A stretch of 36,798 bases of DNA from an uncultured Alphaproteobacteria bacterium (lineage in GTDB: Bacteria; Pseudomonadota; Alphaproteobacteria; Caulobacterales; Caulobacteraceae), in the NCBI GenBank assembly GCA_903909375.1, contig CAIVVM010000006.1, forward strand, positions 1 to 36,798, given 5' to 3'. Position numbers and translations under genes: made by a program. Every line of letters begins with the position of its first letter. Position 1 is the stretch's first letter. A model generated the notes under the pieces. It searched no databases and was not told the origin of the DNA. It saw only the letters and a list, made by a program, of their open reading frames with translations. This document shows positions 1 to 7,885 of this stretch, one piece after another.

Positions 1-56
1 CCGGCCACCCAAACAGCGGCGCCGGGAGCATGGGTGGCCGGGTCAAGCCCGGCCAT
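1..56. repeat. Nested inverted repeats downstream of uvrD (REP-like, possible terminator)
   Basis: Bases 1-10 (CCGGCCACCC) are the exact reverse complement of 32-41. Bases 36-42 (GGCCGGG) also pair with 48-54 (CCCGGCC) around a five-base loop. The two hairpins share bases 36-41, so only one can form at a time. The element lies just past the uvrD stop and could end its leftward transcript, but no U-tract follows. Motifs of the GGCCGGG-CCCGGCC kind are common intergenic repeats in alphaproteobacteria, which is from memory. Confidence 0.5.
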
Positions 57-76
57 GACGAGTAAAAGAGGCTCCC

Positions 77-2419
77 TCAGCCCTTCTCCACGAAACTATC
101 CAGCACCTTCTTTTCGCCGGCCTTGTCGAAGGCGACGGTCAGTTTGTTGCCCTCGACGGCGCGGACGACGCCGTAGCCGAACTTGATGTGGAATACCCGG
201 TCGCCGCGTTTGTAGTCGCTGGCTGCTGACCCCGCGGAGGTAGCCACCAGTCGGCCGTCGCCCTCGATCACCTGCTGGCGGCCGGGGTGGCTGCCCTTGT
301 AGCTGGACGCCTGGGCGCGGCGCCAGCCGGGGGAGGAATAGCCGGTCCCGAAGGCGGGGGTCTCGTCCCAGCGGCTGCCGTGCTGCTGCATGCCAGGGCC
401 ACCGCCATAGTAGCCGGTCTCGGATGAGGCCTCGACATCGGCGACCGGCAGTTCATCGACGAACCGCGAGGGCAGCTGGCTGGTCCAGCGGCCATAGACC
501 TGGCGGTTGGCGGCGAAGGAGATCCGGGCCTCCTGCCGGGCGCGGGTGATGCCGACGTAGGCGAGCCGACGCTCCTCCTCCAGGCCCTTCTCGCCGCTCT
601 CGTCCATGCTGCGTTGTGACGGGAAGACGCCTTCTTCCCAGCCGGGCAGGAACACCAGCGGAAACTCGAGGCCCTTGGCCGAGTGCAGGGTCATGATCTG
701 GACGGCGTCGGCCTGCGGACCGCGATCCAGGTCCATCACCAGCGAGACGTGCTCCAGATAGCCCTGCAGCGTCTCGAAATTGGCCATCGACTGGACCAGC
801 TCCTTCAGATTCTCAAGGCGGGTCTGGCTGGTGGGGCTCTTGTCCAGCCGCAGTGCGTCGGTATAGCCGCTCTCCTCCAGCACCTGCTCCATGATCCGCG
901 CATGTGCGGTCCGCTCGGCCTCAGCGCGCCAGCGGTCCAGGTCGCGGAGGAAGTTGGACAGGCTCGTGCGCGTGCGCGCCGCCAGTTCATCCGTGCGGAC
1001 CAGCTCACGCGCGGCCGTCGCCGCCGAAACCCCGTTCAGCCGGGCGATCTGCAACAGCTTCTGCACCGTGGTCTCGCCGATCCCGCGCTTGGGCACATTG
1101 ACGATCCGTTCGAACGCCAGGTCGTCTTCATCCGAATTGATCAGCCGCAGGTAGGCGTGGGCATCCCGGATCTCGGCGCGCTCGAAGAAGCGCGGGCCGC
1201 CGACCACCGTGTAGGGGATCTGCAGCATGACGAACCGCTCCTCGAAGGCCCGCATCTGGAACGAGGCGCGGACCAGGATGGCCATGTCGCGGAACTTGCG
1301 CGGGTCCTTGTCGGTGGAGCCTTTCCTGGCGCGCTCGATCTCGTCGGCGATCAGCCGGGATTCAGCCTCGCCGTCCCAAACGCCGCGCACCACGACCTTT
1401 TCGCCGCCGTTCTGCTCGGTCCACAGGGTCTTGCCCAGCCGGCCCTTGTTGGCGGCGATCAGACCGGATGCGGCGGCCAGGATGTGGCTGGTGGAGCGAT
1501 AGTTCCGTTCCAGCCGCACCACCTTGGCGCCCGGGAAGTCCCGCTCGAAGCGCAGGATGTTGTCCACCTCGGCGCCGCGCCAGCCATAGATCGACTGATC
1601 GTCATCGCCCACGCAGCAGAGGTTCTGGCTCTTCTGGGCCAGCAGCCGCAGCCAGAGATACTGGGCGACGTTGGTGTCCTGGTACTCGTCGACCAGCAGG
1701 TAGCGGAACCGGCCGTGGAACTCGGCAAGCACCTCGGGATGTTGGGTAAAGATCGTCAGGTTGTGCAGCAGCAGATCGCCGAAGTCGCAGGCGTTCAGCG
1801 TGCGCAGGCGCTCCTGATAGAGCCGGTACATCGCCTGGCCCTTGCCGTTGGCGAAGTGGGCATTCTCCGCGACCGGCAACTGATCCGGCCGCCAGCCGCG
1901 GTTTTTCCAGTGGTCGATCAGTCCTGCCAGCGCCTTGGGCGTCCAGCGCTTGGTATCGATGTTCTCGGCTTCCAGCACTTGCTTGATCAGGCGTTCCTGA
2001 TCGTCGGTGTCCAGGATGGTGTAGTTGGACTTCAGGCCCACCAGTTCTGAGTGGCGGCGCAGGATCTGGGCGGCGACCGAGTGGAAGGTTCCCAGCCAGC
2101 GCAGGCCTTCCGCTGATGGCCCGATGATTGCCCCGATCCGCTCGCGCATCTCCCGGGCGGCCTTGTTGGTGAAGGTGACAACCAGAAGCTCCCACGGTTT
2201 GGCCCGGTCTGTCGCCAGGATGTGGGCCAGCCGCGTGGTCAGCACCTTGGTCTTGCCGGTGCCCGCGCCGGCCAACACCAGCACAGGTCCGTCGACGGCC
2301 TCTACAGCCGCGCGCTGTTCGGGGTTCAGGCCTGCGAGATAGTCCGCCGGCCGCGGATCGGCGCGTGCCAGGTCGCTGATGCGGATTGCGGGGAGATCTG
2401 GAGATTCGGACGGCGACAT
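77..2419 (-). CDS. uvrD: UvrD/PcrA-type DNA helicase II
   Basis: A superfamily 1A 3'-5' DNA helicase for nucleotide excision repair, mismatch repair and clearing of stalled complexes. The 780-residue length is normal for the family. Walker A is GAGTGKT at residues 51-57, Walker B/motif II is DEYQD at 244-248, and motif III is at 271-283 (GDDDQSIYGWRGA). The C-terminal motif VALTRA-equivalent reads VGITRA. A Gly/Ser-rich linker leads to a Tudor-like tail (GDRVFHIKFGYGVV) typical of PcrA/UvrD. No Shine-Dalgarno sequence precedes the ATG, but a GCTACAT -10-like element lies eight bases upstream, so the message may be leaderless. UvrD and PcrA cannot be told apart by sequence alone. Confidence 0.96.
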   Translation of the reverse strand: MSPSESPDLPAIRISDLARADPRPADYLAGLNPEQRAAVEAVDGPVLVLAGAGTGKTKVLTTRLAHILATDRAKPWELLVVTFTNKAAREMRERIGAIIGPSAEGLRWLGTFHSVAAQILRRHSELVGLKSNYTILDTDDQERLIKQVLEAENIDTKRWTPKALAGLIDHWKNRGWRPDQLPVAENAHFANGKGQAMYRLYQERLRTLNACDFGDLLLHNLTIFTQHPEVLAEFHGRFRYLLVDEYQDTNVAQYLWLRLLAQKSQNLCCVGDDDQSIYGWRGAEVDNILRFERDFPGAKVVRLERNYRSTSHILAAASGLIAANKGRLGKTLWTEQNGGEKVVVRGVWDGEAESRLIADEIERARKGSTDKDPRKFRDMAILVRASFQMRAFEERFVMLQIPYTVVGGPRFFERAEIRDAHAYLRLINSDEDDLAFERIVNVPKRGIGETTVQKLLQIARLNGVSAATAARELVRTDELAARTRTSLSNFLRDLDRWRAEAERTAHARIMEQVLEESGYTDALRLDKSPTSQTRLENLKELVQSMANFETLQGYLEHVSLVMDLDRGPQADAVQIMTLHSAKGLEFPLVFLPGWEEGVFPSQRSMDESGEKGLEEERRLAYVGITRARQEARISFAANRQVYGRWTSQLPSRFVDELPVADVEASSETGYYGGGPGMQQHGSRWDETPAFGTGYSSPGWRRAQASSYKGSHPGRQQVIEGDGRLVATSAGSAASDYKRGDRVFHIKFGYGVVRAVEGNKLTVAFDKAGEKKVLDSFVEKG

Positions 2420-2427
2420 TGGAACAT

Positions 2428-2434
2428 ATGTAGC
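2428..2434 (-). promoter_or_regulatory. Possible -10 element of uvrD (leaderless start)
   Basis: On the minus strand the sequence reads GCTACAT, matching the core of the Caulobacter housekeeping -10 (GCTANAWC). It ends eight bases before the uvrD ATG, so transcription could begin at or beside the start codon. There is no purine-rich ribosome site in the gap. The -35 match is poor. Confidence 0.35.
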
Positions 2435-2450
2435 ACAGAGTTCGGGTCTG

Positions 2451-2666
2451 CTAACCGCTGCGGTGTGTCAGCGCCGCGACCCGACACGCCGAAGCCAGGG
2501 CGCGTTCGCCGCGGCTGCGGTCGATCGTCAGGATCAACGCCGCGAGACTCGAATTGCGCGCGGCCGCCATCTCCTCGAGCACGGTCCAGAATTCGGGCTC
2601 GAGAGCAATCGAGGTCGCGTGGCCAGCGAGCAGGACGGAACGCTTTTTGAGGGCGGGCATGGACAT
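2451..2666 (-). CDS. Small ribbon-helix-helix (RHH_4) domain protein
   Basis: A 71-residue basic protein of the alphaproteobacterial RHH_4 family, presumably a small DNA-binding regulator. It shows the family pattern of a basic strand (KKRSVLLAGHATSIALE), then EFWTVLEEMAAARNSSLAALI, a helix-turn-helix pair with hydrophobic spacing, and a short variable tail. The start at 2666 is preferred because a GGGG ribosome site lies about nine bases upstream. An internal ATG two codons later would serve nearly as well. It sits 31 bp upstream of uvrD on the same strand. In many alphaproteobacteria this family lies next to DUF4169, from memory; here coq4 separates the two. Its target is unknown. Confidence 0.8.
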   Translation of the reverse strand: MSMPALKKRSVLLAGHATSIALEPEFWTVLEEMAAARNSSLAALILTIDRSRGERALASACRVAALTHRSG

Positions 2667-2710
2667 CTTTTTTACCCCGTTTCCGCTAAACACAAAGGAC
2701 CCCCTTGAAA

Positions 2711-2734
2711 AAAGATGACGGGGGCGTCATCTTT
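2711..2734. promoter_or_regulatory. 10-bp perfect inverted repeat in a divergent promoter region
   Basis: AAAGATGACG at 2711-2720 and CGTCATCTTT at 2725-2734 are exact reverse complements around a GGGG spacer. The site lies between the divergent starts of the RHH_4 gene (2666) and coq4 (2767), where no terminator is needed. This favours an operator or an RNA hairpin in the coq4 leader. The RHH_4 protein next door is one possible ligand, which is inference. Confidence 0.45.
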
Positions 2735-2766
2735 GTTGCTGTCGATGTCCACCAGGATTGCGTTCG

Positions 2767-3522
2767 ATGTCCATTACCGCCGACGCTGCTGATTTCCGTG
2801 CCACCCCAAAGGCGGCTGCGCCAAAGCTTGAGTGGGGCGCCGCCTGGCGCGCGCTCCAGCGCCTGCTGAAGGACAAGGAAGATACCCACGCGGTGTTCGA
2901 AATCATGCGCGCCCTGACCGGCGACTCCATCGCCAAGGGCTACCAGCGCCTTCTGGACACGCCCGGGGGTGGTCGTATCGCCTATGAGCGTCAGGAGTTC
3001 GCGAGGAAGCTGATGGACGACGCCTGGCTCGACAGCCTGCCGGCCGGCACTGTCGGCGCGGCCTACCGCACCTTCATTCGCGCCGAGCATCTCTCCGCCG
3101 ACGGCCTTGTGGAAATCAGCCGTGACAGCGGCGAGCAAATCGACGAGCCGCACCCCTATGCCTGGTTCGGCCGCCGCACCCGCGACGTGCACGATATCTG
3201 GCACATCCTATCGGGCTATCACCGTGACGCCCTGGGCGAGGCCTGTCTGGTGGCGTTCTCCTATGCCCAGACCCGAAGCCTTGGTTGGGCCTTCATCGCC
3301 TTCGGCGCCGCATCGACGGCGCGCAATTCCGGGTACCCGATGGTGAAGGCTATCTGGCAGGGATATCAGCGGGGCAAGGCGGCGGCATGGCTGCTGGGTC
3401 AGGACTATGAACGCCTGATGTCAGAGCCGCTCGAGGCCGCGCGCCGTCGGCTGGGCATCACACCCGCCACGATCTACGACTCGATCCCCGCAGATGTGCG
3501 TGATGGGGCCGTAGCGGCCTGA
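2767..3522 (+). CDS. coq4: Coq4 family ubiquinone biosynthesis protein
   Basis: A 251-residue Coq4 homologue. Coq4 organises the ubiquinone biosynthetic complex in mitochondria, and recent work on the human protein assigns it C1 oxidative decarboxylation; bacterial homologues are less studied. The diagnostic zinc motif HDxxH-x11-E is complete: HDIWH at residues 142-146 and Glu158, eleven residues later. The rest is helical, as expected. The ATG at 2767 has AGGA ten bases upstream; a TTG at 2758 is in frame but too close to that site. The gene sits between an RHH_4 and a DUF4169 gene, both on the opposite strand. A remnant of another gene and a terminator follow its stop. Confidence 0.88.
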   Translation: MSITADAADFRATPKAAAPKLEWGAAWRALQRLLKDKEDTHAVFEIMRALTGDSIAKGYQRLLDTPGGGRIAYERQEFARKLMDDAWLDSLPAGTVGAAYRTFIRAEHLSADGLVEISRDSGEQIDEPHPYAWFGRRTRDVHDIWHILSGYHRDALGEACLVAFSYAQTRSLGWAFIAFGAASTARNSGYPMVKAIWQGYQRGKAAAWLLGQDYERLMSEPLEAARRRLGITPATIYDSIPADVRDGAVAA

Positions 3523-3604
3523 GGCCTGGACCTGCTTCCATGGCTTCTCGGTCTCGGCGCGACGCAAGCACCAGATCGGCGTCAGCGCCAGCTACCAGTT
3601 CTGA
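3515..3604 (+). pseudogene. Possible 3' remnant of an outer-membrane beta-barrel gene
   Basis: In the frame closed by the TGA at 3602-3604, the last residues read QIGVSASYQF. Counting back from the terminal Phe, positions 1, 3, 5, 7 and 9 are Phe, Tyr, Ala, Val and Ile. This is the alternating C-terminal strand and terminal Phe that the BAM machinery recognises. The frame is closed upstream by a TAG at 3512 and has no usable start or room for a barrel. A terminator hairpin follows nine bases later. I read it as the tail of a lost porin-like gene. A chance match in non-coding DNA cannot be excluded. Confidence 0.4.
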
Positions 3605-3612
3605 ATGAGATG

Positions 3613-3641
3613 CGCGGGGGCGTTCAGTCCCCGCGTTTCTT
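3613..3641. terminator. Bidirectional terminator between coq4 and DUF4169
   Basis: CGCGGGG at 3613-3619 pairs with CCCCGCG at 3629-3635 across a nine-base loop. On the plus strand it is followed by TTTCTT, giving a rho-independent terminator for the coq4 direction. The loop contains the stop codon of the convergent DUF4169 gene. Confidence 0.6.
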
Positions 3642-3800
3642 GCCGTCCAGATCGCGCTGCGTTCGGGCAGCCTCGAGAGCGGCAACGGCCTTCTGATCCT
3701 TGGTAAGCCCGAACCGGATGCGGTTCCCGGACGCCTGAGACTTGCCTTCGGCGCGCGCCCGGGCCTTTCTGGCCTTGTTGAGATTGATCAGTTCCACCAT
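3624..3800 (-). CDS. DUF4169 family small basic protein
   Basis: A 58-residue protein matching the DUF4169 pattern: an N-terminal INLNKARKARAR segment, a central NRIRFGLTK motif and a charged C-terminal helix (LEAARTQRDLDGKK). The function of the family is unknown; its charge and length suggest a nucleic-acid or ribosome partner, which is inference. The start at 3800 is chosen because AGGA lies about nine bases upstream. A longer in-frame extension would overlap the divergent peptidase gene without a ribosome site. The starts of the two divergent genes are only 29 bp apart. Confidence 0.75.
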   Translation of the reverse strand: MVELINLNKARKARARAEGKSQASGNRIRFGLTKDQKAVAALEAARTQRDLDGKKRGD

Positions 3801-3829
3801 CGCTCTGATCCTCGCTCCGGAGTCGCATC

Positions 3830-5185
3830 GTGCTGCGTAGTCTAGCTCTTCTGGCGGGCATCGCCACCGCTCTGGCGCCGATGTCTGCACGTGCAGGCCC
3901 CAGGGTGTGCGCCAGCTGTGTCACCTCGACCATGAAGCGCCTCACAGGCCCCGAACTGGCCGGGCGGGCCTGCGGTACAGATGATGACCTCGCCACCGCC
4001 CGTTACCTCGCCCGGCGCTTCAAGGCCTACGGCGTAAGGGGCGCCGCGCCTGGCGGCGGCTATCTACAGTCCGTGCAGTTCCGAGTGCCGGCCTACGCCT
4101 CACCGCCGGTCCTGCAGGTTGGGGAGGATCGATACGTCCACGGCGAGGGTATTCTGGTCCAGACACCCATGCCGGACGCCGCTGGGCCCCTGGTGATGCT
4201 GAACAAGGACGGCGCGCCTGCGGAGGGCGCTGGCCGGATCGTGCTCTTCGACGGGCCCTATGATCCGACGACCGCCGCAGCGCTGGTAAAGGCCGGTGCG
4301 CTCGCGGTCATCGCGACACCGCCGGACCGGCTTCTGAAAGCGTGGGATCAGCTCGCACTGCGCCCGCCTGGGCCCGTCGAGGTTCCGGGTGTCGAGGCGC
4401 CGTCGCCACGGCCCGCAGGCCCGCCAGTTATCTTCGCCCGCCCCGAGACGATGGCGACCTTGAAGCTGCGCGCCGGGACGTCTGCGCGGATCATCGCGAC
4501 CCTGGGGTCGCCGATCCTGCGCACCACCTACAATGTGCTGGCGGAAATCCCCGGCCGATCCGGACAAGCCCGCCGCGAGGTGGTGCTGCTCAGCGCACAT
4601 CACGACCACCTCGGCGTCATTGACGGGCAACTCTATCCCGGCGCCAATGATGATGCCTCCGGCACGGCTGCCGTGCTGGAGTTCGCACGGATTATGAAGT
4701 CGGGGCGCGGCCACAAGCGCACGGTCCAGTTCGCGCTCTTCGGCTGTGAGGAACAAGGCGGGCATGGCTCGCGCTACTATCTTGCCCATTCGCCAGCACC
4801 GCTGGTCGATATTGTCGCCAATCTCCAGTTCGAGATGATCGGGGTTCCCGATCCCAAGGACCGCAAGGCGCTCATGCTCACAGGTTGGGATCGTTCGAAC
4901 CTGGGTCCGGCGCTCAAGGCCAGGGGCGCGAGCCTGGGTCCGGATCTCTATCCGCAGGAAAACTTCTTCATGCGGTCCGACAACTACCGGTTGGCGAAGA
5001 AGGGCGTGGTCGCCCAGACCATCAGCGCATGGCCGCTGCCCCCCACCTATCACCAGCCGACTGATACCCTGGAGAACGTGGACCTGGCCTTCATGATCGG
5101 CGTTATCCAGTCGCTCGCGGATCCAATCCGATGGCTGCTGGACAGCGACTTCAAGCCGGACTGGAACCCCGGGATGAAGCCTTAG
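3830..5185 (+). CDS. Secreted M28 family zinc metallopeptidase
   Basis: A 451-residue exported aminopeptidase-like protein. The first 22 residues form a signal peptide ending in Ala-Arg-Ala. A protease-associated-like insert at about 100-230 precedes the M28 catalytic domain. Two-zinc ligands are visible: His257 and Asp259 in SAHHDHLG, Asp274 in GANDDASG, the Glu307-Glu308 pair in GCEEQG, Glu335 in FEMIG, and His408 in YHQPTD. The start is GTG at 3830, with GGAG seven bases upstream. M28 enzymes trim N-terminal residues in the periplasm or outside the cell; the substrate here is unknown. Glu335 stands where many members have Asp, a known family variation. Confidence 0.88.
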   Translation: MLRSLALLAGIATALAPMSARAGPRVCASCVTSTMKRLTGPELAGRACGTDDDLATARYLARRFKAYGVRGAAPGGGYLQSVQFRVPAYASPPVLQVGEDRYVHGEGILVQTPMPDAAGPLVMLNKDGAPAEGAGRIVLFDGPYDPTTAAALVKAGALAVIATPPDRLLKAWDQLALRPPGPVEVPGVEAPSPRPAGPPVIFARPETMATLKLRAGTSARIIATLGSPILRTTYNVLAEIPGRSGQARREVVLLSAHHDHLGVIDGQLYPGANDDASGTAAVLEFARIMKSGRGHKRTVQFALFGCEEQGGHGSRYYLAHSPAPLVDIVANLQFEMIGVPDPKDRKALMLTGWDRSNLGPALKARGASLGPDLYPQENFFMRSDNYRLAKKGVVAQTISAWPLPPTYHQPTDTLENVDLAFMIGVIQSLADPIRWLLDSDFKPDWNPGMKP

Positions 5186-5315
5186 CCTGGGTCCCGGCCG
5201 ATCACCGGCACGATTGCGAACGCGGAAACCTGCCTCGGCGATCAGGCAAGCAGCTTGGCCTTAGCAACCTTCTCGGTGTCGGCCGGTTACCCCGGTCCCA
5301 GCCCAGGAGATCATC

Positions 5316-5552
5316 ATGATCCACGAATCCAAAATTCTCGAACACATGGAAGTCATCGGCTCTGATGGCGGCCATGTCGGCAAGGTTGACCGCGTGATGG
5401 GCGGTGACATCGAACTGGCCAAGTTCGACTTCGGGTCAGGCTTCAAGCACCACCTGATTCCCATGGTCTGGGCGGAAGAGATCCTCGACAACAAGGTGTG
5501 CCTCAACACCACCAAGGACGCCGCCAAGGCCGCCTGGCGCGAACGGGCCTAG
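5316..5552 (+). CDS. DUF2171 domain protein
   Basis: A 78-residue protein with the DUF2171 pattern HMEVIGSDGGHVGKVD, followed by a short beta-rich stretch and the LIPMVWAEEI segment. The fold resembles a PRC-barrel. Members are often linked to stress or storage genes, but the role is not known. AGGAGA lies five bases before the ATG at 5316. The gene stands alone between the peptidase and the convergent aminotransferase, and ends at a strong hairpin. Confidence 0.8.
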   Translation: MIHESKILEHMEVIGSDGGHVGKVDRVMGGDIELAKFDFGSGFKHHLIPMVWAEEILDNKVCLNTTKDAAKAAWRERA

Positions 5553-5590
5553 GCAAGACCGGGCGGCGCTGATCGCGCCGCCCGCCTTGC

Positions 5591-5592
<2 letters not shown>
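5551..5592. terminator. Bidirectional hairpin between convergent genes
   Basis: AGGCAAG at 5551-5557 and GGGCGGCG at 5561-5568 pair with CGCCGCCCG and CTTGCCT, ending at 5592, with a small internal mismatch. The hairpin spans almost the whole gap between the DUF2171 gene and the aminotransferase gene and touches the stop codon of the latter. It probably ends transcription in both directions, though no long T-run follows. Confidence 0.6.
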
Positions 5593-6835
<1,243 letters not shown>

Positions 6836-6924
6836 TTAGCCCATGCAGTGGCGCACGCCTACCCGCAGAAGGGCGCCACTTCGCCTTGACCTGGCCTCAG
6901 GATCACGCGACGCCTCCGAAGGTG

Positions 6925-7632
6925 ATGCGCCGCCTCTTCGAATTCCTGTCCAACCTCGACGCCCAGGCCTGGCGGACGCTGGCGGTGTCGTTTGTGCTGT
7001 TTGGCGGTGTCGGCGTTGTGTTTGTGTTCGGCGCCCAGCTTCTGGGGATCGACAGCGAGCGCACGCTGGAAGGGTGGCTGGGCGCGGCGCGGGGGCCGTG
7101 GTCCCTGCCGGTGGCGGTCGCGGCGTTCGCTGCCCTGGCGTTTGTGGGCACGCCGCAGATCGTGCTGATCGCTGCAGCCGTGGTGGCGTTCGGCCCGGTG
7201 ACTGGCGCGGCCTACAGTTGGGTGGGCACCATGGTCTCTTCGGTGGTGGGCTTCTATCTGGGACGAACCGCCGGCGCGCGGACGTTGGAGCGGGTCTCTG
7301 GCGAGGGCGTGCGACGCTTCATGAGGTTGGTGGGCCAGAACGGCTTCCTGGCCAGCCTGATTGTTCGGCTCGTACCCTCCGCGCCGTTCATCGTGGTCAA
7401 TATGGCTGCCGGCGTGACGCCCATGCGCGTGACCCACTTTCTGGCGGGGACGGGGATTGGAATCGTCCCGAAAATCGCGTTGACCGCTTTCGCGGGGGCC
7501 TCAATCCTGCAGATCATGCGCGGCCAGATCGCAGGTCATTGGGTGACGCTGCTGGCCGTTGCGGTCGCCTGGTTGGCGATCGGCTGGTTTGCGCAGCGCT
7601 GGCTGGGGCGGAGAGGGCGAATTGACCCCTAG
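6925..7632 (+). CDS. VTT/DedA-superfamily membrane protein (TVP38/TMEM64 type)
   Basis: An integral inner-membrane protein of 235 residues with about six hydrophobic segments. The conserved TVP38/TMEM64 features are visible: FVGTPQIV, the SVVGFYLGR re-entrant motif, and RLVPSAPFIVVNMAAG with the Arg-Leu-x-Pro and Asn-x-x-Ala-Gly positions. The wider superfamily includes lipid scramblase-like proteins and undecaprenyl-phosphate flippases, so a role in lipid or lipid-carrier movement is likely; the exact substrate is not readable. The ATG at 6925 is preferred because GAAGG lies just upstream; a longer reading from 6817 adds a Pro/His-rich stretch unlike the family. Confidence 0.85.
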   Translation: MRRLFEFLSNLDAQAWRTLAVSFVLFGGVGVVFVFGAQLLGIDSERTLEGWLGAARGPWSLPVAVAAFAALAFVGTPQIVLIAAAVVAFGPVTGAAYSWVGTMVSSVVGFYLGRTAGARTLERVSGEGVRRFMRLVGQNGFLASLIVRLVPSAPFIVVNMAAGVTPMRVTHFLAGTGIGIVPKIALTAFAGASILQIMRGQIAGHWVTLLAVAVAWLAIGWFAQRWLGRRGRIDP

Positions 7633-7694
7633 GCCGCCGATCAGCAAGATTCTTGCTCAAGAGGACGCCTTTCACCTGATCCAGCGCAACAAGC

Positions 7695-7723
7695 TTGCGG
7701 CGCGACGTCCATTTCGCTACACG
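7695..7723 (+). promoter_or_regulatory. Promoter of the leu leader/leuA transcript
   Basis: TTGCGGC at 7695-7701 and GCTACAC at 7716-7722 are separated by 14 bases. This fits the Caulobacter housekeeping consensus TTGaCgS-N10-14-GCTANAWC in spacing and in the -10 core. Transcription would begin around 7729-7731, at the ATG of the leader peptide, so the leader would be read from a leaderless message. Confidence 0.55.
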
Positions 7724-7730
7724 GTCTCCC

Positions 7731-7799
7731 ATGCGCACGCGGCCTACAAGCCTGCTTCTTCTCTCGCTGGGGCTTAGCCGCCCCTGGGCGCCTCTCTAG
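7731..7799 (+). CDS. leuL: Leucine-rich leader peptide of leuA (attenuator)
   Basis: A 22-codon frame starting with ATG at 7731 and ending with TAG at 7797. Its middle reads SLLLLSLGLS, with four consecutive Leu codons (CTG CTT CTT CTC) and seven Leu in all. It lies 87 bases before leuA and directly after a promoter-like pair. This is the layout of amino-acid attenuators: ribosomes stall at the Leu codons when leucyl-tRNA is short, which changes folding downstream. There is no Shine-Dalgarno site, but the predicted transcription start falls on the ATG. Leaderless trp leaders are known in rhizobia. The peptide itself probably has no other role. Confidence 0.7.
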   Translation: MRTRPTSLLLLSLGLSRPWAPL

Positions 7800-7833
7800 G
7801 CACGCGCATGCTCGCGGCCGGGCGATCCAGGGG
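7769..7833 (+). promoter_or_regulatory. Alternative RNA hairpins of the leuA attenuator
   Basis: GGGGC at 7769-7773 pairs with GCCCC at 7780-7784. CCCCTGG at 7781-7787 also pairs exactly with CCAGGGG at 7827-7833. The two stems share 7781-7784 and exclude each other. The first lies inside the leader frame and would be opened or covered by a ribosome. No clear U-tract follows the second, so whether it ends transcription or hides the leuA start is open. Confidence 0.4.
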
Positions 7834-7885
7834 TTAGAAGACCTCCGCCCCAAGACTGAAACACCGCGAAGAGATCTGAATTCCC

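Noticed and set aside
683..2050. 455-codon open frame opposite uvrD
   Set aside because: It lies wholly inside a clear helicase gene, has no family features and an amino-acid mix typical of an antisense frame in high-GC DNA.
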